Source of the DNA: Sacculina carcini
Taxonomy: Eukaryota; Arthropoda; Thecostraca; Sacculinidae
Length of the DNA: 64,000 nucleotides
NCBI GenBank assembly: GCA_916048095.2
Contig: OU696572.1
Location: 10,637,376-10,701,375, forward strand
Direction of reading: 5' to 3'
Shown: positions 14,301 through 26,342 of the stretch, piece by piece
How positions within the stretch are numbered: position 1 is the stretch's first letter
Layout of the letters: each line of letters starts with the position of its first letter
Position numbers and translations under genes: made by a program
Notes under the pieces: model-generated
What the model was told of the DNA's origin: nothing
Seen by the model: the letters and a program-made list of their open reading frames with translations, nothing else
Database searches by the model: none

Positions 14301-16493
14301 GTATGGTTTCTTTACCGGAAATCAACAGACTTGCCAGGAAATGTATAAACAGCGGTAATAAGTTACTATTATATTTGGTTTGGTGCTAGTTTATGATTTG
14401 TGATAGTGTTGATTACAAGAATGTTTCCAGAGGGACATAATCAGCTTATTTGGATAAATTAGTCTTTGTAGCCTGAAAACGTGAAAATATATTTATTAAG
14501 ATCTATCCAAGTAGAATTTGCGGATTTTGATGATACTGTTTTATCAACAAGTGACAGCAGTGGATTTTTTTATTTTAACTATTAATTACAGGCAAATTCA
14601 GTAACATGGGGGAAGAGTGCAAGCACTATTACCACCCTGCGGTGGTCTCATGTACCCTGGAAGCACCCAAAGGATATAGAGAGAAAGAGAGTTTGAAAAG
14701 TACAGCAGCAAATAAAATTATCAAATGAAAAGGATAAATAAAAGTGTGTATATATAATTGTGCAACAGATTCATTAATATAATATAGCAACGCAAAGATT
14801 GACTAGAAACGTATAATGATAATGAACAAAATCTAAACATGTAAAAATAAAGGAAAAATTTACCAATATGTAAATATATTCGAGTCCCCAATGGAAAACT
14901 CAGGTACAAATGAGACAAAATATAGAAAGGCAGCTTGAAAAAGCACATGAGCTTGGCAAGTTTGTTATGATCGTCTTATCGTGTCTGTTCAATCTTTGGT
15001 GGGCTTGTACTTTTCTCTCGGAGAATCGCTGTATTTTTCTCAAATTCTGTGCCTGTCCATTGGCTGTGGTGGTGATAAAAACATGGTGCTGGTTCTTCTA
15101 GTATGTGCAAGGCATGTGCGTAACATGGTGCTGTTTTCATTCCGCAAATAGCTATGATCTACACGCTTTTACAAACAAATTCTTTCAATCCCAGACACAC
15201 ACACACACCCACACATGTGATTATCAGTTTAAATTACTCACAAAAACTTGTTAATGTTTTATGATTTAATAGCAAGTCAAGTGTGGGATCATTAAGTGTG
15301 TTAAAGCGTGTCATAATTTTGTCGTATATTTACACTGCAAAAAAACACAAAAGCCAATCAAATATTTGATATGTTCCTTATAATCGCTGTCTGCATATTA
15401 TGTCAGATTGGCAGGCTTCACGAAAACCATGCAATAGATAATCAAAAATATAATTATTCAAATATATAATTTTTAACTGAATTTTGCTGTTCTGTGAATA
15501 TTCGTGCTTGTTCTGAGTGAGAATGATTGATCAGACATTGTTCGCATTCTCTCAGATTTTATGATATTTTCAGGTAATTTCGAAATTTCCCTTAATCGAT
15601 GTAATGGTTCTGATAGTTTTGTCAGCGGTTTTATGTTGATATCATGAAAAAAACGAATGAATTTCTCACGTTGATATTGCGCATGTACCTTCTCTCGGAA
15701 TTGAAGAGTTTAGGAGAAATGTAAAGTGTGTGAAATGTGTAAGAAATGTGGCTTGTGAATCCTTGTACGTCAAATTCTATATAAGAGTCAGTTTCCAGGC
15801 TTTATATGCCTACTCCTGTGCATCCAGTAGAATCATCTGTTATCTGTTATCATTCATTCTGAGTCATCAACGTTTCATTGATGTAGGTATATTCTCTTGC
15901 AGTGGCGGCGCTAGGATTTTTCCGATGAGGGCTGAGGGAGTAGGGCTAGGCGAAGGGCTTGTAGCGTTATTGGTTTTCGGTTCCGGTGTAACCAATAACA
16001 CTACAAGTTGGACCCCGACGTGATCTGAACCCGACGTAGTGTGTGGCGGTGTGTGGCAGTGTTTGGACATCTGTGGCGAACTCGTGGTTATTTTAGTTCA
16101 TCAAAACATTCATTATGTTTGGTAGTGTTATTGGATACACCGGAACCGAAAACCAATAACACTACAGACTAAGGAAAATTTGCGTCGGCTTGGCAAAACA
16201 TTTTTTGGGGGTTCAGGGGGCTTGGTACATTTTTCTTTTGGGGGAGGGGTTTAAGCCCCCCATGCCTCCCTTGGCGCCGCCACTGGCTGCTACCATGAGC
16301 AGGGCTAGGTGGTATTTTTACGAAAATCCTCCTCAAAAGTTATTCGTTATTTCAACGTTTTTCTATCCAGGCAGTTCTATTTTATTTTATATTCCCTGCT
16401 CTGTTCTCTTCTGTTCTTTGCTCAGAAAACCTCATCTTGTCACATTTCAGACTAGTTAGCATGTTTATTGTTCGTACCTACGCAAACATACAT

Positions 16494-16562
<69 letters not shown>

Positions 16563-17082
16563 CACACAAAACATTGTACTGTAACAGGCAATGGAAATCG
16601 TTAGGTGACAATGTCTGAGTTTTTATATTTGCCTGTGTTTGTTTTGAAATGTAGGTCTGCATAGGATATTTTTGGAGTGTGCGTTATTGTCGTATTGTTA
16701 CGATTTCCTCAGATCGTTTCCTAAGATTCTCCACAGATGTCCAACACACGTAACTTCGGTGAAAAGAACGAAAACTTAACATTTCCTAATTTGTTTCCGT
16801 CATGTGTTTTGGCTTTTTTCTCATCTCCCTTTCTCATATTTTTGTCTCAACATCTCACAGATCCCAGTACGTTCAGCTCTGGCACCATTAATTCCTCAAT
16901 TTCTGAATTGATATTGCTATTGTGTGCAAGTTTCGTGTATGCTCCACCTGAAGGAAACAATAGCTTTCTTAAATGCACATTTCGTCGGTCACATGCATCA
17001 TTTGAGGACCAGTTCGCATAGTGTTCACGCACATGGATACTTACCATCATACCATTTCACATGTGTGTGTATATATTTGTCT

Positions 17083-17113
<31 letters not shown>

Positions 17114-17289
17114 CGGGTGTTTGTTAGCTTGCTCCTGAGTGTATTCAGATTCAGCAGAACGGCGAAGGCCAGCCGTCAGGCGAGGCTATTGTCTCGTTTG
17201 GCAGTCGCGGTGAGGCCGAACGGGCCATTATGGACAAGAACAAACAGCACATTGGTACCAGGTACATCGAGCTTTTCATGGCATCCTAG
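6141..17289 (+). CDS. ESRP: Epithelial splicing regulatory protein (ESRP/fusilli family), 3' four exons
   Basis: An RNA-binding regulator of alternative splicing acting in the nucleus. Exons read as 6141-6440, 8038-9043, 13242-13648 and 17128-17289, giving 625 codons with continuous phase. Exon one begins VLNR after a 'ctgcag' acceptor and carries an RRM start ([20 protein letters not shown], then GVHMVING). Exon two completes that RRM ([25 protein letters not shown]) and runs into a long Ala/Gln/Ser linker. Exon three has the linker motif [12 protein letters not shown] and a second RRM start ([19 protein letters not shown]). Exon four completes it ([22 protein letters not shown], stop). The family normally has further RRMs in front, so the 5' part must lie before the window. 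The exon-two donor is uncertain: the frame stays open to a TAA at 9136-9138, so that exon may also end the protein. The family call rests on RRM sequence and on the linker motif shared with animal ESRPs. Confidence 0.87.
6494..6790 (+). mobile_element. tRNA-Val-derived SINE
   Basis: The head at 6494-6565 resembles tRNA-Val: A box TAGTGTAGTGG, anticodon loop CTCACAA (anticodon CAC) on the perfect stem CCCGC/GCGGG, and B box GGTTCGAAACC. The acceptor and T stems are mismatched, so it is not a working tRNA. A unique-looking body with CCCCTGTCCACCCAGCAG follows. The 3' limit is approximate. It lies 53 bp past the ESRP exon 6141-6440. Confidence 0.72.
7501..7870 (+). mobile_element. MITE family C, best-preserved copy
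   Basis: Starts GGGCGTAGATCC and ends AAATCTACGCCTC, so its ends are inverted repeats. It has four relatives in the window (41610-42012, about 51110-51274, 53912-54220 and this one), sharing 'gaatatgcaatt', 'ttttcattgaagta', 'aggccgaaa' and 'catccccccgaacctcga'. It contains a perfect 34-bp palindrome at 7538-7571. It lies in the ESRP intron upstream of exon 8038. Confidence 0.78.
9139..13241. other. ESRP intron or alternative 3' UTR, no recognised gene
   Basis: Holds a CA array (9841-9875), an AT array (9979-10050) and GT arrays (11342-11384, 12061-12090). An 84-codon charged open frame on the - strand at 9546-9800 ends in a Lys-rich tail, but I recognise nothing in it and do not call it a gene. 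If the exon ending at the TAA of 9136-9138 is used, the first few hundred bases are 3' UTR. Confidence 0.5.
9979..10050. repeat. (AT)n microsatellite
   Basis: About 35 AT units. Confidence 0.96.
14581..14700 (+). repeat. Dispersed repeat family E copy
   Basis: Shares 'attaattacaggcaa', 'agagtgcaagcactattac', 'accctgcggtgg' and 'ggaagcacccaaag' with copies at 22576-22700, 48832-48900, about 34675-34765 (reverse) and about 47405-47470 (reverse). An (ATT)-rich tract precedes most copies. The class of element is not known to me. Confidence 0.65.
15900..16285. mobile_element. MITE family A copy carrying a nested MITE
   Basis: The ends CAGTGGCGGCGCTAGG and TTGGCGCCGCCACTG are inverted repeats matching the copies at 3398, 44220 and 57243. 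A different inverted-repeat element (15960-16166) is inserted inside. I could not find a matching flanking octamer. It lies in the ESRP intron between exons 13242 and 17128. Confidence 0.75.
15960..16166. mobile_element. Short element with 44-46 bp terminal inverted repeats
   Basis: The arm at 15960-16005 and the arm at 16123-16166 are reverse complements with about two mismatches. Both contain TTATTGGTTTTCGGTTCCGG or its complement. Each arm is itself partly palindromic, because CCAATAACACTA recurs at the inner edge. The spacer is about 115 bp. Confidence 0.82.
16496..16568. repeat. (CA)n microsatellite
   Basis: About 36 CA units, with one CG variant. Confidence 0.95.
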
Positions 17290-18631
17290 AGGTTCTAGAA
17301 GTCCACTAAGATATCGTCCATGTACTTTCCGTCGTCGCTTCTCCACCCACCAAGCAGCTCCAGTTGTCCACGTGGAGTTTTGACGCTCCAATCACTGCGA
17401 GAGGCTCCAAGGATGACAACAGTCGTCCGCCATTGCTGTAATTCATTGATGTAAATACGTTTGTGTTTGAGAGTGTGGTTTGAAGCCTGAATTGTGTGCG
17501 AGTTTGTTGTCTGGGACGCTTTTACCGTTCCCGTCGCAATAGCATCAAGTGTTTCATCAAGTGTTTACATGCTTTGTGTGTGTGTGTGCTTGTGGAAGCG
17601 TTCGAGGCTCGTCAATGTTTTTCTAGTTTATAATCCGTTGACTTTCATTGTGTTTGTTTGTGTGTGTGATCCGATACTTTGTGGTGATTTATTCGGTTAT
17701 ATGCGGGCACTCGAAGCGATTGCTTCGCAAACTTCCCTTCCCCACTCAACAGACTCCATGGTACCGGCAAATCGACAGGTGGTCTGTTCTGTTTCTGTTT
17801 CTGTTTTAGTCATCTGGGCAGTCCAAGAGATGCTCTCATGATGTACACACACACCCGCATAGACAAACACACTTGGACGTATGTGTTGTCCATGATCATA
17901 TTGTTTTAGATCAAAACACTTAGCATGTTTTTCATGACCACTTAGACATTATGTTTTTCATTGAGTCCCTACTTTGGTTCATACGTGTATCATGCTGTGT
18001 TGCTGTGCAATCTTTGATTTTCACGGTTACCCAAAGGCGTTACCAGAATTGCTTTCCGTTTACCATGTTACCATGGTCATGTTACCAGTTGCGTCACCAT
18101 CAAATTTCCACCTTACCACTGTGTTGCTCTCTGATCGCATCTTCCCAGTTGAAGTCATCTTGCATCTTGCATCTTGCCAGTTGGCTCTTCAATCTCGCGT
18201 TGCTCAGCTGAAAGGTTTCCAGCTACAAAACGTGCGTATTGTGAGCTGTTTTCGCTCTCGACGCATCTTGAAGCTTTGCTGGCAAAGCCAACAGCATTTC
18301 ACTTAGTGTTCGCCTGTGCTTTTCAGCCATTCGATCTTCTCCTAAACCCACAGATTTCATTACAGTTATAATCAGCGTTAAGTAAGCGTCTGCATTTAAT
18401 CACTTTCGAACGCATCGAAGCTTCATAGCTTCACACACTTCGTACAGAGTCCATGGAATGCTATGGGCAATCTTGCAATATATGCAACCGTGCAGAACCT
18501 TGCAATTAAACTCAACATCCACGAAAGTCTTCCATTTTCTCGGCTCTGCCGGTACAGCGTGTGTCAGTGTCAATATACCGTTGTTTGTATATGTAATTGA
18601 CCTTTTAATTGCAAATATGTTTGTGCGCGCG

Positions 18632-18635
<4 letters not shown>

Positions 18636-18692
<57 letters not shown>
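18636..18692. repeat. (GT)n microsatellite
   Basis: About 28 uninterrupted GT units. Confidence 0.95.
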
Positions 18693-18696
<4 letters not shown>

Positions 18697-19106
18697 ATGT
18701 TTCAAACTTGCCCTTTGCAAGCCAATGTGTCAATGTGTCAATATCCGCCTAGTGTGTTATGCATGTATATCGTATCGTAGAAGATATCAGTACATAGTGT
18801 GCATTGTACGCTGTACAACTCTACACACGCACACACACACAGACGTCGTGTATGTGTGTGTGTGTGTGTTTGTGGAAGCATTCATTGTGCCTTAAAACTT
18901 CACTACTTTTGTATATATATATATATATATATGTTGAAAATATGATGTCATCGTTCTCAATGTTTTTGTTATATGGCTGAAATGCGTGTCCTGATGTCGT
19001 GTGTATATTCGTTGTCGGCAAAATGTTGTTCATGCCGTTTTCACCACGCGTTTCTATATTTTATTAGCCTGATTGAGCTCTCGTGATTGTCAGTGTAAAT
19101 ATATGA

Positions 19107-19143
<37 letters not shown>

Positions 19144-19273
19144 GAAGCGAGCATATTTTGCCAATCATGTTTGATTGCGTTAGCCGTGCAATTTCATAGT
19201 CTATGTATGTGTGTGTGTGTGTGTGTGTATACAAATTATTTTGCTCTATTAATGAGGATTACCAGGCCTGGCC

Positions 19274-19314
<41 letters not shown>

Positions 19315-19500
19315 CATTACATATTTGTATGCGCTCAATATTTATTTGTGTATACGTGTGTGAGTGTGTGTTCATGTAAATGTGTGTTCCAATCGTGCGA
19401 GGCTCTTTTTGTCGATAATTCTTCGCTAGCACTCACTTTCCACTCACTCGGACTAACTGAGCGAATATTACATTTTTATCACCCATTTTATCTGCGATTC

Positions 19501-19536
<36 letters not shown>

Positions 19537-19999
19537 GTGTGTGTGTGTGTTTGTGTGTGTTTGTGTGTGTATGTGGTCTGCCAAGGGGTACAGGGTGTTC
19601 TTTTATTTAGTGCTGAAATTTTGGATCCGGCGATTTTGGGCGAATTTGCACTGCTTATTTTTATTCCAGCCCCGTGTATTTGCCGTCTGACGCGTCACTT
19701 TCACTCGGGGTGGGCGGAGGGCACCACTGGGAAAATTGGTCAAAGCTGGTTTCGCTGTTATCGTGCTATTTCTGTTGATTTTGCTATCCGACAAATTCCA
19801 GTCGCAACCTTTGGCCTAACGCTCGGCCAACTAGCGACATCTGGTGTCAGTTTTTTGTACTATCACATTAGCTCACTGTTCTCAGGCTTGCTTTGTGTTT
19901 TGGCCAATGTGGAGGACGATTGTTTCTCAGTGCGTGGGTTCCATTTCTAGTTCTCCATGCTATGCTTCCTTGCTCTGGGCGGCTCAATAGGCAGTACTA

Positions 20000-20554
20000 C
20001 AATATTGCCCTATGAACATATTAGCGACAAACGCTTGTATACTCCCATACTCTGCAATAGGGCAATATGCTCACCTCGGCCAGTGTAGTGTCAAAGGCGT
20101 ACCAAGTATGATGAGAGCGACTGCGGCTTGTGGCCAATATGTTCACTTTTCACCATAGCATAATTTCAGTGGTTTTCAACACAACGCACGAGTTTGTTTA
20201 CAATAGATAGCTAGCACGTAACATACTGTGTGGTTATAGGTTAGGTTAGTTTGGTCAGGTTAGTTTGGTCAGGTTAGGTCAAGTTTGGTTAGGTCAGCTT
20301 ACTGAACCTAGCCAATAACCACACACAGTATGTTTGGTGCTAGTCATCTGTTGTATACGAACTCGTGCGTTGTGTTGAGAACCACTGAAATTATGCTATG
20401 GTGAAAAGTGAACATATTGGCCACAAGTCGCAGTCGCTCTCATCATACTTGGTACGCCTTTGATACTACACTGGCCGAGGTGAACATATTGCTCTATTGC
20501 AGAGTATGGGAGTAGTCGGGCATTTGTGGCTAATATGTTCATAGGGCAATATTG
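20000..20554. mobile_element. Foldback DNA element with about 237-bp arms
   Basis: Starts CAATATTGCCCTATGAACAT and ends with the reverse complement of the same sequence. The arms run about 20000-20237 and 20318-20554 and are nearly identical in inverse. The 80-bp centre holds degenerate GGTTAG(TTTGGTCA) repeats. Perfect 5-bp direct repeats TACTA flank it at 19995-19999 and 20555-20559. It has no coding capacity. The superfamily is unknown to me; a 5-bp duplication is not the 8 bp of hAT nor the TA of Tc1/mariner. Confidence 0.92.
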
Positions 20555-21301
20555 TACTAGATCCGCTCAATCGTTTAATCCATGAATGGTGTTAATTTGC
20601 ATAGTTTATTGGTTAAGAAGAGTGTGGGATCACAGGATTTGCCTCACTTTGACTTTGGGCTAGCTTTTTGGTCAGCTGAGTTGGCTGGTGTTCAGCTTTC
20701 GCTGCGCTCAATTAATCAGTCTTTGAATCCAACTATACCCGTTGTAGATGCTTATCCATGAGGGTCCGTACAACTTTGACACTAAATGTTATAGACTGCT
20801 CTTTTTTGGGGGGGCTTAACCTTTTTTTCTCGTTAGCATTGTGTTTATTGTAGAATTTTGCGTTATTTTTCGGTCAGTTTCACTATTGTAGCAATTGTTT
20901 GATGTTTTACGAAATCCCATTCCATATATATCCTGTTTTTTCTTCATTATGATCTTGTTTATGGGCTTGTGTGTTTGTGTAACCTTCGCTAGCAAGTGTG
21001 TGTGTCTGTGTGTGTGTATGTGTGTGTGTGTATGTGTGTGTGTGTGTGTGTGTATGTGTGTGTCTTCGTACTTGAACCAATTTGAGCCAGCGTGTAAGCT
21101 ACCCGAGCACTTGGAGACAATTGATTAAAAATGATTTGCAGTGTGCTGACAAGTGTTATGTCTCATTTTTTGCCGATTTTTATCTCCGAGTCGCAAAAAC
21201 TGCCTCGCACAACCGGATTTCGGCGGATAAAATGTGCCGAGATTCGGTTTGTTTGTATACACACACACACACACACACGCACACACAGAGTTTGAGAACC
21301 T

Positions 21302-21337
<36 letters not shown>

Positions 21338-22575
21338 TTTACAAATTGTCTGTGCAATTGAGTGTGCATTCACCCGTGTTTATTGATTTGCAATACACGC
21401 TTTTGCACAATGCATCAAAAAATTTTGTCGCCAAGAATGAAAATTGATCAAATTAAGTAGTGATTTTTGGATAGCATGAAGGTAATTTAGGAAATTTTTA
21501 TTAGAGTATCAGAAACAAGAACGCGAATACTATTAATAATTAATAGTGACCAGGGTTTTTAGAAGTTTTATTACGCTACATTTTCACCTAAGCGCAGTGG
21601 TGGACTTTTTAATCTTCTTCGACGTACTGAACTGCTTCAAGTTTTGCCGTTTGTTAATCAATTCAGTATTGTTAGTTGGCTAGTTTCCTGTGTGCTGACT
21701 GCGATAACCATGTGTGTGTGATCTGCGGTGTGCCAGCCGCGACCATGTGAGGTTTTACCCATGCAAAATTACACACACACACACACACAAAACTGTATCC
21801 ACTAATGTGTTGAAATACGTAAGAGATAGCGCCGCTTTGCCACATTTGAGCTCAAACAACTAAACAGTCTTAATAATAATGGACACTCACACATTCGTAA
21901 TATTCGCGCACACACAAGTTTGCTTACTGCCATAAAGAAGTTCAAGATATATCACTCGTTTACTCGACAGGGATATCTCAATAAAACCTCACTGAAACAA
22001 TGTTAATATCATTATTGCAATCATTAATCAAAGAAGTGATTGCATTGGCAATATTTTCACCTAATATTTGCGGTAATTTTTTGCTTTCTACTCAATGTTT
22101 GATAGTTATTCTCCTGTTTGCGATGATTAGGCTATTTTTTGGTCATCTGCTGTAAAAATGGCCTCTGTAGTATTTCAACTACTTGTTTGCCAAATGACGA
22201 CCTGTGTTCGCTGATGAGATACCTGGCAATGAAAAGCATGATGGGCGACTGACGCTTCTGCTAGCCCGTTTAGGCCTGGACTCAATCAGGACCGGTGTGC
22301 TTCGGGATCGTACTGCAGCCGGAGCTAGCACTCTCATCTCCAGTGGGTGCCAGGACTGAGCCAAGAGGAAAGAGGCAAGGAAGAGGAAGAGACGGGTCCG
22401 TGGAGTGCAATACTGGTAATACAGCAGCTACCAACGTAATCGACTACCTATTAGAAAGAATAAAGAATATAATAGGTCAACACTATAAAGAAACCAACAC
22501 CTAACGCCTATAAAGAAAGAGAATAGCTCACCACTCGCAGCTAACACAATATATTATTATTATTATTAGTATTAG

Positions 22576-22700
22576 TATTATTAATTACAGGCAAGTCCAG
22601 TAGCATGAGAAGAGTGCAATAACTATTACAACCATGCGGTGGCCCCATGTACCGGAAGCGCCCAAATATTGCAGAGAAAGATTAGTCAAAAAGTTAACAA
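22576..22700 (+). repeat. Dispersed repeat family E copy
   Basis: Matches the copy at 14581-14700 ('ttaattacaggcaagtccag', 'agagtgcaataactattac', 'ggaagcgcccaaat') and is preceded by an (ATT)n tract. Confidence 0.65.
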
Positions 22701-23071
22701 TTCCAGAGAGAAGGGAGTTTGAAAGAAAACTAAAAAAATTAAAATAAATAATCCATCCGATAACACTCCATAATGACACTCCGCCCACACTGATCAATAA
22801 ATAACGAAAACCAACAAAAAATAAGAATAAATATTAATAAATAAGTAAATAAATAGTATAATACAAGTATAAGAAATATACAACAATCAACAAACAAATC
22901 AAAATGTTACAATAAGTAACAGCAACCAAGAATAAATCAAAAGTATGATTCAATAAATAACAACAACTAACAATAAATTCGACTCAATAGAGAACAAATA
23001 TATAAATATGTAATTAAACAACAAACAATATATAAATCAATTGATACGCTATAGTATCAAACCAACAAATA

Positions 23072-23275
23072 GCAATAAATATTAATAAATAAAGAATAAT
23101 TAACAATAAATATAAATAAATAAAGAATAATTAACAATAAATATAAATAAATAAAGAATAATTAACAATAAATATAAATAAATAAAGAATAATTAACAAT
23201 AAATATAAATAAATAAAGAATAATTAACAATAAATATAAATAAATAAAGAATAATTAACAATAAATATAAATAAA
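23072..23275. repeat. 31-bp AT-rich tandem array
   Basis: About six near-identical copies of a 31-bp unit containing CAATAAATATAAATAAATAA followed by AGAATAATTAA. Confidence 0.88.
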
Positions 23276-23495
23276 CACAAAATAGAAAATAAATATGAAT
23301 AAATAAATAACGACCAACAGTCAATTACGCTCTTTCAATAGCATTTCATTGACTTTGGCCTTGAATTTGTTAAGATTGCTCTGCGAGAAAGAGAAATTAT
23401 CCTGCCTCAACGAATTCCAATCACCCACAGTGACCGGGAGAATGAAACGTTGGACTTGCTTTGTACGACAATATATAAGCATGTAAACATGTTGA

Positions 23496-23851
23496 ACAAC
23501 AACAACAACAGCAACAACATATATTTAATATAGCGCACATATTTATACACAGGCGCGAAATAAAACACAACCGACTGGAACATCACAGCGAGCAGGGAGT
23601 AGGCACAAATAGAAAAATGAAAACACGTTTGCAAACTGGAACATGCTAGATGGCCGTCGGCTATCAGATAGCTCATCGCCCTTGAAACAGGTTTTGTTTT
23701 TTTCCTGTTGGATGTCTAGCCACCCTCCTCACTGCAGAACAGTCAGGGGAGCCGGTTTAGTCGCCGACGACTCGACCATGAATCTCGTTCTGCTGGAATT
23801 ACACGATTACCTGTAGCAGGGCGAAGCCTGACCAGACAACGATATATATTA
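23496..23851 (-). mobile_element. Family F retroelement fragment with (TTG)n tail
   Basis: Nearly identical to 37297-37617. Read on the - strand it ends GCGCTATATTAAATATATG followed by (TTG)n, a tail resembling the 3' ends of L2/CR1-type LINEs and their SINEs. The body includes 'gccggtttagtcgccgacga' on the + strand. No open frame is visible. Confidence 0.7.
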
Positions 23852-24853
23852 TTAACGACATAGATATATATTCCGCTAGTGATAAACACGAGATCAAACA
23901 ATAGCTGGTTTCCATGATGCAATGCAATGCCACTTTGTCTTGTAACTGCAAATATGCCAAGCAATATTTCAATGGTCATAACGAGACTTGTGTTTGTGTC
24001 TGTGTGCAAATGTGTGCGTGTGTATGTGTGTGTTTTCATTCTTGTAATAACTGTATATATGTGTGCGTGTGTGTGTGCCAAGCAAATATATTTGTATTCC
24101 GTATATGTTGAAAATGCGCCCTAGCTTGGCATAAAATGCAAGACAGATTGGGAATTCTGCAACCATCGTTTGTCTACATATTCCGCTTGCATTGCATAAG
24201 TTGAGTTCGGTGGTGTTTGTGTTTTCATAGGCTGATTATCATGTTTCTGATATCGGGAGAAACGACCATGTTTATTGAATGAAATTTTCATATTGATTTG
24301 CTAAACTTGTATTTGCATAGTATTTGTTTAGTGAGTGTCCTGTGCAACCGTTACTCATATGGTGGCTGCGATAAACATTAATTCATGATATGTTTTCAAA
24401 TACGCAACTTCAAGCGCACTAGAGCCGGGCTGGCTTTTCCTATTGTGCCTTGCTATTTATATGAAACTATATTTAACTATTTATATTATACGCAAGCATA
24501 CACACCGATTCGCACAACACATACACCATAGTTTTTACACGCACAATCGCACTTACACTTAAGGCTACAGAAAAACATACAAACGTTCATACACACAAGC
24601 TTCACGCACATTCACACAAACTATGCCACACTGCTTACATACACACAAACACGCATATTCTACACTTGCTTGCACTCAGACACGCATACGCCACACTTGT
24701 ATGGACGCACATACACGCATACACCACGAAATACAATGTATTTAGTCATGCAATTTAGATGTTCATTTGTTTCAGGTGTATTTACTGCAGTGTTTCCAAT
24801 AAATTTTGCAACATTATTTCTCTCTTGCGTCTTCTTGAAGCGACACATTCATC

Positions 24854-26342
24854 ATGAATCTTGATCATACATCAAGGATTGTCGACTTCAAGAAACATCA
24901 CGAAGAATCCACACTGACTGTGTTCAAAATTCTCTCCGAATCAGCCGGCGTAAGAAATTCGGCGTGTTTTACATTCAGCATCTGCAATGTTTTGACAATG
25001 TTGCACGCTGGATCCGACGGGGAGACGGCCGAGCAAGTTGCACAAGGAATTTCGTTGGTGGGTGATGTTAATTGCATTCGGGATGGCTACACTAAAGCTT
25101 TGCAATCGCTGCGAAATTCTGAAGGAAATGTGGCGTTTGGGTTGCCACGGAACAACACAAGTTAACAACGTGAGTGCTATGGACCGACTGTATTTACAAG
25201 CACAGACATAACAGGACAGGACTATCGGACACAAGTACAAACAAGCTCACGCACACATGGTCCTACAATACATACACAATGACACGGACAAACATGACAC
25301 ACAGACATACAGACAAACAGGCGCACACAGAGCTGGTAGGGTTGGGAGGTGGCGCGAGACGGAAGTTGTGTCGCACCACAGAAACATAGAACTGAACATA
25401 GCCAATCTGATGTACATACATTAAAACTTTGACCTGCTCAAAGGCTTCTCAGAGATCATGACAGACAAGTTTTTCAGCGTTTCTGCAACGGTGAACTTTG
25501 GAGATGCTCAAAAGACCAGTAACTTGATCAATAGTCAAGTGGCTGAAATCACACGATGTAAAATATAGTATATAGTTGACGCTGGCTCTCTCGATGATAT
25601 GGTGAAGATTATCATTGTCAACGCAGTCTACTTCAAAGGCGAGTGGCAGAAAAAGTTCGAGGCTAGGGCCACTAGAGAAAAGGACTTTTTTGTATCACTC
25701 ACGGAAACAGTGAAGACCCACATGATGATGTGGTGATGATGATGACTCTACGAGAAGCTCGATTTAATTACGCTGACTTTTCGGAGATGTTCTTCAGGGT
25801 CTTGGAGCTACCCTACACTGTAGACCAATAAAGCATGTTGATCATCCTTCCGAATGAAGTGGATGGTCTGGCACTGACGATGTAGAATTTGGCAACCACG
25901 CCGATATCAAGTATTTTGGCAGCGGTATCACCGGTTCTTGTGGACGTGATTCTTCCGAAATTCAGGATTGAGGCTCAATTTGACCTCATCGACGCTATGA
26001 AGTCATTCGGTATCAGAGATGCATTTGTCCATGGATTAGCCGATTTGTCGAAAATATCCGGAAGGCCAGATCTGGTCGTGTCTCAATTCACTCACAAAGT
26101 GTTTGCCGAAGTCAACGAGGAAGGAACTGAGGCAGCTGCAGCAACATGCCTGGGACTTCGATTTTGGGAAGATGATCTTGGGATCTTGGGAAGATCTTGG
26201 GAAGATTGTGTGCCCGTCCCGTCCCGAAAGTTATCAACTTCACGGCGGATCATCCATTTTTCTTGTTCATAGTAGACCGCATCTCTCATATCGTTCTTTT
26301 CTCGGGAAAATACGTTCGTCCTGTTCTCGACTATGGTTTCTA
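24854..26342 (+). pseudogene. Serpin pseudogene
   Basis: A decayed intronless paralogue of the serpin at 27257-28390. It opens MNLDHTSRIVDFKKHHEEST and keeps the helix A-B region (NSACFTFSICNVLTMLHAGS), NAVYFKGEW, the hinge VNEEGTEAAAAT and the C-terminal strand HPFFLFIVDRISHIVLFSGK. It is broken by a 268-bp repeat insertion after 'SEGN' (25130-25397), an in-frame TAG in the segment equivalent to CGKVDRIVDA, a frameshift at a GATGATG run near 25720-25745, TAA and TAG codons near 25830 and 25884, and a short duplication (ATCTTGGGA) that destroys the reactive loop. It cannot make an inhibitor. Confidence 0.95.
25130..25397 (+). mobile_element. Family G repeat inserted in the serpin pseudogene
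   Basis: Begins TGTGGCGTTTGGGTTGCCAC, a small hairpin start, then 'ggaccgactgt' and a CACA-rich body with 'acatgacacacagacatac'. The same order occurs at 33714-34108. Flanking serpin codons join across it (SEGN, then ANLMY; the intact paralogue has ANKMY), which sets the insertion limits to within a few bases. Confidence 0.8.

Larger units (their letters stand above)
17290..24853. other. Intergenic, non-coding
   Basis: No exon or intact gene recognised between the ESRP stop and the serpin pseudogene. It holds GT/CA arrays (18636-18692, 19110-19142, 19207-19229, 19503-19572, 20997-21062, 21260-21330), an AT array (19278-19312), a foldback element (20000-20554), a family E copy, a 31-bp tandem array and a family F copy. 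Open frames across 19111-19950 are translated GT repeat. Confidence 0.6.

Noticed and set aside
19111-19950. 279-codon + frame
   Set aside because: Mostly GT and AT repeat; the remaining stretch shows no domain or exon signal.
23072-23275. CRISPR-like regular array (31-bp unit)
   Set aside because: Units are directly adjacent with no unique spacers, and the genome is animal. It is a simple tandem repeat.
25166-25430. An intron in the + serpin copy (GTGAGT near 25170)
   Set aside because: The segment matches a dispersed repeat at 33714 starting upstream of that GT, and the intact paralogue has no intron, so an insertion explains it better.
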